DNA of 21,368 nucleotides from a virus, in IMG/VR virus record IMGVR_UViG_3300043540_000925, positions 1-21,368 of that record; one strand, written 5' to 3'. A model generated the notes under the pieces. It searched no databases. It was not told the DNA's origin and saw only the letters and a list, made by a program, of their open reading frames with translations. Below, piece after piece: positions 13,623 to 19,965 of the stretch. Positions within the stretch are counted from its first letter, which is position 1, and each line of letters opens with the position of its first letter. A program made the position numbers and the translations under genes.

Positions 13623-13752
13623 GATCGACTTCGCGGAAGATGGCACAGCTTCTACTCCCTGGTGGACCGAAGAGACGGCGAAGATTCTCTCCGCCCTTGG
13701 CCCGCCAGCCCCGGAGTTCGAGGAGCTTAACAAAAACCCTTATTGCGGGTAA
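13603..13752 (+). CDS. Short acidic protein, weakly supported
   Basis: 49 aa, MSVSELEIDFAEDGTASTPWWTE..., overlapping the DUF2997 end by 20 bases with GAGGG upstream. Acidic and Pro/Trp-containing. No family. It could be a real small gene of the cassette or a chance frame. Confidence 0.4.
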   Translation: MSVSELEIDFAEDGTASTPWWTEETAKILSALGPPAPEFEELNKNPYCG

Positions 13753-13790
13753 AGAAGAGGGTAAAGCAAGAGAAATCCTCAACTAATGAC

Positions 13791-13820
13791 TTGACAATAC
13801 ACCATTATGGTGTATTTTAT
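13791..13820 (+). promoter_or_regulatory. mqsRA promoter with palindromic operator
   Basis: A perfect -35 TTGACA (13791-13796) is followed after 16 bases by TATTTT (13813-13818). A perfect inverted repeat ATACACCA-TTA-TGGTGTAT (13797-13815) fills the spacer and enters the -10, the usual site for antitoxin repression. The predicted transcript would begin within about 10 bases of the mqsR ATG, so the mRNA may be nearly leaderless. Confidence 0.8.
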
Positions 13821-13831
13821 AGGTGCGAGCT

Positions 13832-14152
13832 ATGACAGAGAAGCGCCAACCTACTTACGACCTTGCAGCATTCAAGGCTGCTTTTAGCAGCGTTGAGAGG
13901 CTGGCCGTTACCGGCACGGCTTTAAGAGGCGCCGCCGCTCTGGGATTTGGACGCGCTGAGATCGTCGAAACGATCCAGACCATGCAACGGGAGTATTTTT
14001 ACAAATCCATGACCTCTTATGCCGACCACCGGCTTTGGCAGGATGTGTACCATGTCCCATCATCGGTTGGGATGTTGTATATCAAGTTTACCGCCGATGC
14101 TATAACCGAGTTTTTGTTGCTCTCGTTCAAGGAGAAAGACAATGAGCGCTAA
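13832..14152 (+). CDS. mqsR: MqsR family mRNA interferase toxin
   Basis: 106 aa from ATG 13832 (a GTG at 13823 is less likely). The signature EYFYKSMTSYADHRLWQDVY, then VYLK-like MLYIKF and the final LLLSFKEK match E. coli MqsR closely, including the Lys of FYKSM and the Gln/Tyr of WQDVY. MqsR is a RelE-fold endoribonuclease that cuts mRNA at GCU. The antitoxin follows with an 11-base overlap in toxin-first order, as in E. coli. Controlled by the palindromic promoter just upstream. All key residues seem intact. Confidence 0.92.
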   Translation: MTEKRQPTYDLAAFKAAFSSVERLAVTGTALRGAAALGFGRAEIVETIQTMQREYFYKSMTSYADHRLWQDVYHVPSSVGMLYIKFTADAITEFLLLSFKEKDNER

Positions 14153-14591
14153 TCCTTCATGTCCGAAAACGGGGGCCCCGATGCATCGCGACGTGCGGCC
14201 TATGACTTTGACCTATAAGGGGGAGTCGATCTCCTTCGATATGCCCGGCTGGTATTGTGACGATTGCGAGGAGAGCATCCACATCGGCAAGGATATGAAG
14301 GTATCAGACCGGATGTTGAACCGCCTGAAGGCGCGTAGTGAAGGGTTGCTGACGCCGGAAGAGATTCGGCGAATTCGGAAGAAACTACGACTTTCTCAAG
14401 AATCTGCCGGTCTGCTGATCGGCGGCGGGCCGCGGGCCTTCCAGAAATACGAAAATGGCGACCTGCTGCCGAGCCGGGCGATCAGCAGTGCTTTGGTTCT
14501 TCTTGATCACGACCCAGATGCCTTAGCAGTTTTAAAAGAGCGGCAAGAAGCGGCCTCAGTCCCATCACAAGCCATGTCAAAAGTGGGATAA
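14142..14591 (+). CDS. mqsA: MqsA family antitoxin
   Basis: 149 aa. An N-terminal metal-binding part (CPKTGAPMHRDVRP, YKGESISFDMPGWYCDDC) and a C-terminal XRE-type HTH (LRLSQESAGLLIGGGPRAF, KYENG, LPS). The first Zn motif has only one Cys (C7, with T10 in place of the second), while C39 and C42 are kept; this variant is common in the family as I recall. MqsA binds MqsR and represses the shared promoter via the HTH. SD GGAG lies in the mqsR tail. Confidence 0.92.
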   Translation: MSANPSCPKTGAPMHRDVRPMTLTYKGESISFDMPGWYCDDCEESIHIGKDMKVSDRMLNRLKARSEGLLTPEEIRRIRKKLRLSQESAGLLIGGGPRAFQKYENGDLLPSRAISSALVLLDHDPDALAVLKERQEAASVPSQAMSKVG

Positions 14592-14618
14592 ATTTCCATA
14601 ATAATGAGGGACAGCAGC

Positions 14619-14750
14619 ATGAGTGAGATATTGGCTATTGCCTATGACATGGCTTACGACCTGTTCAAGGCCGGAGCCATGGATGAAAATACCATACGCA
14701 AGATTAAGGAAATCTGCCTTCCTGGAGAAGCGGACAAAATGACAGAGTAA
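14619..14750 (+). pseudogene. Truncated HigA-like antitoxin N-terminus
   Basis: 43 aa, MSEILAIAYDMAYDLFKAGA... then DENTIRKIKEICLPG. This is the N-terminal leader of HigA/XRE-type antitoxins (pattern ETAxxLxxAGxxDxxTxxxxxxLCLP), but the following HTH domain is absent and the frame stops. GAGGG lies upstream, so a peptide may still be made. Probably a remnant of another toxin-antitoxin module in this hot spot. Confidence 0.5.
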
Positions 14751-14754
14751 ACCT

Positions 14755-14766
14755 CTTTAAGTAAAA
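14755..14766 (+). promoter_or_regulatory. CTTTAAGTAAAA motif, copy 2
   Basis: Lies 4 bases after a stop codon and 98 bases before the next start, upstream of two hairpins in the leader of the DUF3150-like gene. Related copies at 9137, 18672 and 21091. Confidence 0.45.
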
Positions 14767-14821
14767 ACAACTTATTCATCAAACCCGGGCAGCGAGTCCT
14801 GGTTTGAGTGACCAAGACAAA

Positions 14822-14850
14822 AGGCCGGTCAATGACCGGCCTAATTTTTT
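14822..14850 (+). terminator. Terminator-like hairpin abutting an SD
   Basis: AGGCCGGT/ACCGGCCT around a CAATG loop, then AATTTTTT. The SD CTGGAGG starts at 14851, so the hairpin is part of the leader of the gene at 14865 and probably acts as an attenuator. A smaller AAACC/GGTTT hairpin lies at 14781-14805. Confidence 0.75.
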
Positions 14851-14864
14851 CTGGAGGCAAGAAC

Positions 14865-15791
14865 ATGAGCACAAGGAAATCTGACGGCAACGGCTTCGAC
14901 GGATTGGTGGCGATCCAGCTTTGCACCAAGAGCTGGCCCGGAATCGTGAACCTCACTAAAGAGGACCTGGGGATGGAGCAGGTCCCGGAATTCTTCCACC
15001 TCGGCAATAAAAAACTCTATCCGGCCGAGTGGCGCCAGGCCTTTAACCGCAAGATCGGCGAAGCCCGGCGGGACCTGAACCTCAACACTTTCGATTTCGT
15101 GTTGGAGTGGGTCCGGTGCTCTCCCAAGAACCGGCTGGCCCGGACGGTGGAAAAGCTGGATCAACGCATCGCCGAATACAAGGCCCTGGCCGACGAGTTC
15201 TGCGAAAAGTACGACACCATCCGGAAAGAGTGGAAGGTCTATTGCGAGGGCCGGTGGCCCGGTTCCTGGAAGCTCATGGAACCCCACTATCCCAGCAAAG
15301 CGGCACTGCGGGCGAAGTTCGACATGTACTACATCATCACCGAGATCAAGGCGGCTGAGCCTCCCACTAAGACCACGGCCCCGGAGATCATGGCGGCTTA
15401 TGAACGGGCCAATGCCGAACTGGAGGCCAAGTGCAAGGAAGTCGTTGAGATGGCTTTCCTGGATTACCAGAAGCGCATCCGGGAGGTGGTCACCGGCCTG
15501 TCCGTGTCCCTGAAGGAAGGCAAAGTGATCCGGAATGATTCTTTGGAGAAGGTGCGCAACCTTCACGACTGGGCCCGGGAGATGAACATCTTCGGGTACA
15601 AACCTTTGGAGCAAGCCCTGGCCGAACTTAAGGCCGGTTTAGACGGGGTGGACATTAGGGTCCTGAAGGACAACGAGGCCCTCAAGGGGCAATTGGCTGG
15701 CTTGGCTGAGCAGGTGGCTGCGGTGGCCGCCAAGACCGAAGACGTGAGCATGGTTTCCGGCAACTATAAAAGGATGATCGACCTGAGTTAA
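14865..15791 (+). CDS. DUF3150-like coiled-coil protein
   Basis: 308 aa from ATG 14865, 8 bases after CTGGAGG. The N-terminal part (FDGLVAIQLCTKSWPGI, LGNKKLYPAEWRQAFNRKIGEARRDLN) and the long helical middle (RLARTVEKLDQRIAEYKALADEF) resemble DUF3150 proteins of plasmids and phages, which often accompany AAA+ ATPases. The C-terminal 60 residues are Ala/Leu-rich coiled coil (LKGQLAGLAEQVAAVAAK). No enzyme motif. Possibly an adaptor or filament-like partner; the family call is by eye. Confidence 0.45.
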   Translation: MSTRKSDGNGFDGLVAIQLCTKSWPGIVNLTKEDLGMEQVPEFFHLGNKKLYPAEWRQAFNRKIGEARRDLNLNTFDFVLEWVRCSPKNRLARTVEKLDQRIAEYKALADEFCEKYDTIRKEWKVYCEGRWPGSWKLMEPHYPSKAALRAKFDMYYIITEIKAAEPPTKTTAPEIMAAYERANAELEAKCKEVVEMAFLDYQKRIREVVTGLSVSLKEGKVIRNDSLEKVRNLHDWAREMNIFGYKPLEQALAELKAGLDGVDIRVLKDNEALKGQLAGLAEQVAAVAAKTEDVSMVSGNYKRMIDLS

Positions 15792-15801
15792 GAGGTGCCC
15801 A

Positions 15802-16035
15802 ATGGACATCATGCTGATTCGAGGAAGGCGAGTGCACCTCTCTAACCTCCATACCCGGGACGGCTACGGCAACGGCCCTATTACCGTGGGTTGTGGAGTT
15901 TATAGAGAGGTGCATGGCCGGGAGGAGTGGACCGGCGAGAGCATCCGCGGCGAGATTCCCACTGAGGAACTGATTAAGTGGGGACTCCGGAAGGGCTACT
16001 TGAAATTTGTGCAACTGCGGGAGGAGGAGACATGA
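15802..16035 (+). CDS. Uncharacterised 77-aa protein
   Basis: Begins MDIMLIRGRRVHLSNLHTRDG, 10 bases after the previous stop, SD GAGG. Mixed beta/helix, no Cys cluster apart from one Cys, no membrane segment. The stop overlaps the next start (ATGA). Not recognised. Confidence 0.6.
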   Translation: MDIMLIRGRRVHLSNLHTRDGYGNGPITVGCGVYREVHGREEWTGESIRGEIPTEELIKWGLRKGYLKFVQLREEET

Positions 16036-16553
16036 GCGCGCCAACGTCTTCGGCAACCATCATGTTCCCGGTAAGCTGCTTTGATCAGGAAATCAGGGCG
16101 TTGCTGGAAAGGGAATATGACATTGAGTTTAAACCCCAAGTGTTCGGGCCTAATTTCGAGATCGAAACAAAGCGCCTTTATGCCAGCATGGAAATCGACA
16201 TCCAGGAGGGGCTGCTGGTTTTCTCGGATGGTGAGGCCCGGTATGGCGAATTCGCCGAACTGGAAGAATTATTGGTCAAGAAAGGCATCCCTTTTGATCG
16301 GGAAAGCTCAATGGACTGGGACCGCCCCCCGGTTAGCCGGGTTTTCCGTCCCGGCGATCCCCCTTTAGATGTGGATATCCCGGACGACGAAAGCTCCGGC
16401 GTAGTGGTGGAAATCAAGAAAAAGATTAGAGCAGTAGGGGACAAAGCAATTTCTGAAATCCCGATTTTGCGGGAAATCATGGATTGCATAGAAGAGGTAT
16501 TCCCCACCTATCCCTCCCTGATGGATTGGGTAAAGGAGGAGGCCACTATATGA
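16032..16553 (+). CDS. Accessory protein, paralogue of the gene at 18201
   Basis: 173 aa from the ATGA overlap at 16032, SD GGAGGAG. The middle and end match the protein at 18201-18677: here GLLVFSDGEARYGEFAELE, KKGIPFDRES, RVFRPGDPPLDVDIP and FPTYPSLMDWVKE; there GILSLDDQEASYGMFDDLE, KKGIPFDRQI, RVIFRPAHNDVPALDLTLP and YPTYLPLSDYVKAL. No known domain, acidic overall. An in-element duplication with strong divergence implies that both copies have been kept. Confidence 0.7.
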   Translation: MSAPTSSATIMFPVSCFDQEIRALLEREYDIEFKPQVFGPNFEIETKRLYASMEIDIQEGLLVFSDGEARYGEFAELEELLVKKGIPFDRESSMDWDRPPVSRVFRPGDPPLDVDIPDDESSGVVVEIKKKIRAVGDKAISEIPILREIMDCIEEVFPTYPSLMDWVKEEATI

Positions 16554-16906
16554 ACAATCCTATCAAGGGCACCTTAGGCCAGGACCGGGAATCCTACACC
16601 GATATCCAGGACCGGGAGAGTTACACCGCCGTCGAGACCGGCGAATGCCGGATTTGCGGCGATGAACACGAACTCGATGAGCTGCAAGACGGCCTGTGCC
16701 ACGTCTGCCGGGAGCACCCTCAAGGCTCTTACGAGTGGCATTTGGGCATCTACTTCAAAGGCGGTGACCCCTATGGCGATGAGCACGACGCCTTCCGGTC
16801 CGGATGGCTCCGGGCTTTGTATGAGATAAACGAGCGCCTGGTCGCCGGGACTGACATAGGCCAGGTCCTCAAGGACCTGGAGCCGAGAAGGGAGGCCGAA
16901 TCATGA
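16550..16906 (+). CDS. Zn-ribbon-containing small protein
   Basis: 118 aa, joined by ATGA to both neighbours. A near-repeat at the N-terminus (QDRESYTDI, QDRESYTAV) precedes a Cys-x2-Cys pair pattern CRICGDEHELDELQDGLCHVC (33-53), a likely zinc ribbon. The C-terminal half contains a helix starting SGWLRALYEINERL. SD GGAGGAGG. Role unknown. Confidence 0.65.
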   Translation: MNNPIKGTLGQDRESYTDIQDRESYTAVETGECRICGDEHELDELQDGLCHVCREHPQGSYEWHLGIYFKGGDPYGDEHDAFRSGWLRALYEINERLVAGTDIGQVLKDLEPRREAES

Positions 16907-17244
16907 TCGAATGTCGAGGCCGCAACGGGTGGTTCAAACTACACCGTGCAAGTGCAGACCTTTATCAAACCACGGACCTTGCCTCAGTGTCCCTTGAGTC
17001 CAGGGGCCAATGGCGCAATGTGGCACCCATCTATTTCCAGGGTCCCAAAGCCGAGATCGAGGCTCTGCTGATGAAACTGCTGGAGCAAGTGCGGGCGGTT
17101 GGCGGACCATCATTTTACTGTGACGACTGCGCCCGTGAACGTGACCTGTCCCATCCCCTCAAGCATCGGATTTGGGGTGTCTGCCCTATATGCAGCGAGG
17201 GGGAACGGTTCATCAATCATAACCTGGGCGAGCCGGGAAAGTGA
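16903..17244 (+). CDS. Small protein with C-terminal Zn-ribbon
   Basis: 113 aa, MIECRGRNGWFKLHRASAD..., coupled by ATGA. Two CxxC pairs (YCDDCARERD near 72-81 and VCPICSEGE near 93-101) probably hold one zinc; the N-terminal part is a beta-rich module with a helix (KAEIEALLMKLLEQV). Not recognised. Confidence 0.65.
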   Translation: MIECRGRNGWFKLHRASADLYQTTDLASVSLESRGQWRNVAPIYFQGPKAEIEALLMKLLEQVRAVGGPSFYCDDCARERDLSHPLKHRIWGVCPICSEGERFINHNLGEPGK

Positions 17245-17253
17245 GGCAATGCC

Positions 17254-17565
17254 ATGAATGAACACGGTTTGAACATCAGATTTCTGGCCCAGGGAATGAT
17301 CAAACTCTCTCCTGAAGAGTTGCCGGATGGGTTCTTCTCCTGGTCATGGAAAGATCAGATCGGCTGGGTCAAAGAGTATTGGGACAGCCTCTCCAGAGAG
17401 GACCTGCTGGAAGGTGTAGCCTACCTCACCATCGAAGAAGATTCGGTTCCCGACTGCCTGGAGGTGGACAACGAGAATTATGACATCCTGGCCCAAACTG
17501 CAGCCTGGGCCGCCTATGACCGGCCTGGGTCGAGTGTCTTAGAGCCGGTAGAACCGGAGGAGTGA
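17254..17565 (+). CDS. Uncharacterised acidic protein
   Basis: 103 aa, start behind GAGG and 9 bases after the previous stop. Trp-rich middle (GFFSWSWKDQIGWVKEYWDSL) and acidic C-terminus (EPVEPEE). No Cys cluster or membrane segment. Acidic small phage proteins often mimic DNA or inhibit host factors, but nothing specific can be shown here. Confidence 0.6.
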   Translation: MNEHGLNIRFLAQGMIKLSPEELPDGFFSWSWKDQIGWVKEYWDSLSREDLLEGVAYLTIEEDSVPDCLEVDNENYDILAQTAAWAAYDRPGSSVLEPVEPEE

Positions 17566-17569
17566 AGCC

Positions 17570-17767
17570 ATGCCGGTAATAGGTCTTGAAAATGTAGAGC
17601 ACCCCGAATACGGCGTGATCACGGTGGACCTGGACCTGCTGCGAGAGCAGCTTACCTGGCTCGAAAATCTGCCAAGTTATGACACCTGCATCCCGATTTG
17701 TGAGGAGCGGGAAGGACTGTTAAACCTGCTGGGCGGCATTATCGACCTGGCAAACCCGGAGGATTAG
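17570..17767 (+). CDS. Uncharacterised 65-aa protein
   Basis: MPVIGLENVEHPEYGVITVD..., SD GGAGGAG within the previous stop region, 4 bases after the previous gene. Leu-rich helices (LREQLTWLENL, REGLLNLLGGIIDL) and two Cys (CIPIC). Probably co-translated with its neighbour. Not recognised. Confidence 0.6.
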   Translation: MPVIGLENVEHPEYGVITVDLDLLREQLTWLENLPSYDTCIPICEEREGLLNLLGGIIDLANPED

Positions 17768-17827
17768 GAGGTGATGGCATCCGGAATTATACATTAAGAA
17801 TAAATACTTCAAGTTCAGGGAGGATTG

Positions 17828-18184
17828 ATGTTTACCAGTTATTTCTGGCGCTTCCATCACAAGGAAGTCCCCCACCTGGTCTCAATCGCCTTAAAAACCC
17901 CGGAGTGGTTCCACGGCCGGCGCTATCCGGCACTGGCGCCTACCAGGAAAATGCTCAAAATGTGCGAGGACAAATACCGGGTGGCCTATCAAAAAATCCT
18001 GAACCGGCTGGATCCCCGGAAGGTTTACGAGGTCCTGGGCCCGGAGGCGGTGCTACTCTGTTGGGAATATCCTGGCGAGTTTTGCCATCGGCGTCTGGTG
18101 GCGGAGTGGCTGGAAAAACACTTGGGGATTCAAGTGCCGGAGTTGCCCGCAAATTATGACGAACGGCAAAACACCTTATTCTGA
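17828..18184 (+). CDS. DUF488 family protein
   Basis: 118 aa from ATG 17828 (in-frame TTG just before it rejected), behind GGGAGG. The C-terminal signature AVLLCWEYPGEFCHRRLVAEWL and IQVPEL is that of DUF488, a small family of unknown function found in chromosomes and phages, with the conserved Cys-His-Arg (CHR). The N-terminus (FTSYFWRFHH, HLVSIALKTPEWF) is consistent with the YTIGYxG start of other members in altered form. Length is normal for the family. Confidence 0.75.
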   Translation: MFTSYFWRFHHKEVPHLVSIALKTPEWFHGRRYPALAPTRKMLKMCEDKYRVAYQKILNRLDPRKVYEVLGPEAVLLCWEYPGEFCHRRLVAEWLEKHLGIQVPELPANYDERQNTLF

Positions 18185-18200
18185 AAGGAGGTTTGATCGT

Positions 18201-18677
18201 ATGGGAGACAGATTTTGGGGGCGGATTGAATTCCCCGCGCGGATGATTGATCCGGAGGTGAGGGAGGCCCTGGAAGGGGAAGGAGTAGAGTTTGACGGGG
18301 ACAACCTCGTGGAAAAACGGATGCAGACTTACGACCCGGAGGTTTATGTGGATGACGGGATTTTAAGCCTGGACGACCAAGAGGCCAGCTATGGGATGTT
18401 TGATGATCTGGAACGACTCCTGAGAAAAAAGGGCATCCCCTTCGACCGGCAGATCGGCCAGGCTTACGAATACACCCCGGAACGAGTGATATTCCGACCG
18501 GCCCACAACGACGTCCCGGCCCTGGACCTCACCCTCCCCCTGTTTGACGATGAGCCGATTGTTCTCCTGCGGGATTTGCGGAACTTGCTCCCCCAGGGGA
18601 TCGAGGCGATCAGGGCTTACCTGGACAAAGAATACCCCACTTACCTGCCTTTAAGCGATTATGTCAAGGCTCTTTAA
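18201..18677 (+). CDS. Accessory protein, paralogue of the gene at 16032
   Basis: 158 aa from ATG 18201, 8 bases after AAAGGAGGT. It shares GIL-x-DDxEAxYGxFxxLExLLxKKGIPFDR, the RVIFRP strand and the C-terminal PTYLPLSDYVKAL with the protein at 16032, while the N-termini differ. Unknown function. Its stop TAA is part of the CTTTAAGTAAAA motif. Confidence 0.7.
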   Translation: MGDRFWGRIEFPARMIDPEVREALEGEGVEFDGDNLVEKRMQTYDPEVYVDDGILSLDDQEASYGMFDDLERLLRKKGIPFDRQIGQAYEYTPERVIFRPAHNDVPALDLTLPLFDDEPIVLLRDLRNLLPQGIEAIRAYLDKEYPTYLPLSDYVKAL

Positions 18678-18683
18678 GTAAAA
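18672..18683 (+). promoter_or_regulatory. CTTTAAGTAAAA motif, copy 3
   Basis: Contains the stop codon of the preceding gene and lies 22 bases before the parB ATG, followed by ACC, AAGGAGG and the start. Here no hairpin intervenes. Confidence 0.45.
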
Positions 18684-18705
18684 CCATCTTTCAAGGAGGC
18701 AGATC

Positions 18706-19836
18706 ATGGGTAGGAAAAAGCCCGTGGCCACGGGCGACTGTGGAACCTGCGACTTCTGGAAACGGAAGGCGAGCCCGATAAAGGGCAGGCTAATCCCGGG
18801 AGGGACCGGGAAGTGCACCCGGAAAGAGGGACTGTGCGAAAACCCCAAACCCAAAGACCCCATTCCCGAACGGAAAGGGAAGCCCAAAAAAGAAGGGGGC
18901 CTGCGTCCACAGGCCCCCCAAATTCAAAATTCTGGAACGGGATCAGTTGCGTTGGCTTCAATATACCCGAACCCTGCCCAGCCGCGCAAGGTTTTTCCAA
19001 AGGCTGCCCTGGAAGAACTGGCGTTGTCCATCAAGGAGCAGGGACTGATCGAACCCCTGGTGGTAGTGGCCAAGGGAGAGAAGTTCATGCTTATAGCCGG
19101 GGAGCGGCGTTGGCGGGCCTGCCAGATGGCTGGATTGACTTCCGCCCCGGTGCGCATCCTGGAGGCGGATGACCGGCAGATCGCGGAAATGGCCCTGGTC
19201 GAAAACCTTCAGCGTCAAGACTTGACCCCACTGGAAGAGGCCCGGGCCTTCAAGGAGATGCTGGATAAAAACGGCTATACCAAGGAGGAACTGGCCCAGA
19301 AGCTGGGGTTCAGGCAGGTGTGGCGGGTAGATGAGCGTTTGTCGCTCTTGAACCTGGCCCCGAAGTTCCAGGACGCCCTGACTTTCGGGATTATCACCCC
19401 TTCCCAGGGCTTTGAGCTCAGCCGCCTATCGGATGCCGAAGATCAGGAGGTGGTGTTCCGCAAGATCAAGGCAGGGGAACTCCCGACCTATAATCATCTC
19501 CGGCGTTTCGTCAATGCCCTGGTGGAGGCCAAGAAGGAAAAGGTCCTGTTCGAGATGCCCAAAAAGCAGGACCTGGAGATCGTCTCCCGCTGGGAAAAGA
19601 CCCTGGATGCGGTCACCGGCTTGATCGTCAAGTCCTTTTCCCCGGAAGACTGCAAGGTGCTGGCCCGGGTCTGCCAGGGCAATGCCCAGGTGAACCTGAT
19701 GAAAATCGACCTCATCATCAAGCACCTGAACCTGGTGAAGAAGGCCATGCTGGAAAACGCCAGCCGACAGGAGGTCTACGGCCTCATCAATGGCAGTGCG
19801 AACCTCGTCCCGGTGGAAAGCGTGAATCCGGCATAA
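18706..19836 (+). CDS. parB: ParB/Spo0J-type partition protein with Cys-rich N-terminal extension
   Basis: 376 aa. Residues 1-60 form a four-Cys module (C12, C15, C37, C44) that resembles small stand-alone phage proteins. After a linker comes the ParB N-domain (YPNPAQPRKVF, LAGERR-like IAGERRWRACQMAG at 130-143, ALVENLQRQDLTPLEEA at 163-179), then the HTH (YTKEELAQKLGFRQVWRVDERL) and a helical C-terminus. True ParB proteins load at parS as CTP-dependent clamps; no ParA and no parS was seen here. SD AAGGAGG. A GC-rich hairpin at 18895-18918 in the linker suggests an old gene fusion. Confidence 0.85.
   Translation: MGRKKPVATGDCGTCDFWKRKASPIKGRLIPGGTGKCTRKEGLCENPKPKDPIPERKGKPKKEGGLRPQAPQIQNSGTGSVALASIYPNPAQPRKVFPKAALEELALSIKEQGLIEPLVVVAKGEKFMLIAGERRWRACQMAGLTSAPVRILEADDRQIAEMALVENLQRQDLTPLEEARAFKEMLDKNGYTKEELAQKLGFRQVWRVDERLSLLNLAPKFQDALTFGIITPSQGFELSRLSDAEDQEVVFRKIKAGELPTYNHLRRFVNALVEAKKEKVLFEMPKKQDLEIVSRWEKTLDAVTGLIVKSFSPEDCKVLARVCQGNAQVNLMKIDLIIKHLNLVKKAMLENASRQEVYGLINGSANLVPVESVNPA
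18895..18918. repeat. 9-bp-stem hairpin inside parB linker
   Basis: GGGGGCCTG/CAGGCCCCC with a 6-base loop. Read on the minus strand it is followed by a T-rich stretch, as in a terminator. The left arm shares GGGGGCCTGCG with the hairpin at 9097. Its position at the junction of the Cys module and the ParB domain suits a fused intergenic hairpin. Confidence 0.65.
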
Positions 19837-19863
19837 AAAGAAACCTCAAGGCTTGATGAATAG

Positions 19864-19942
19864 GGCGAGTGATGCCAAGTCACCCGCCTTTGTTGTTTCT
19901 GGAGGACATCAATCTTTCGGCCTGCTTTGGTGGGCCGTTTCT
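19864..19942 (+). terminator. Two terminator-like hairpins in the dnaN leader
   Basis: First: GGCG-A-GTGA/TCAC-C-CGCC (19864-19888) with a T-rich tail, then an orphan CTGGAGG with no start near it. Second: CGGCC/GGCCG (19918-19937) followed by TTTCTT. The real dnaN SD AAGGAGG comes after both. Confidence 0.5.
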
Positions 19943-19965
19943 TAATCCTGAAGGAGGAAATCGAC

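Noticed and set aside
18885-18925. Minus-strand terminator in parB
   Set aside because: It fits terminator geometry on the minus strand, but no minus-strand gene exists for it to end.
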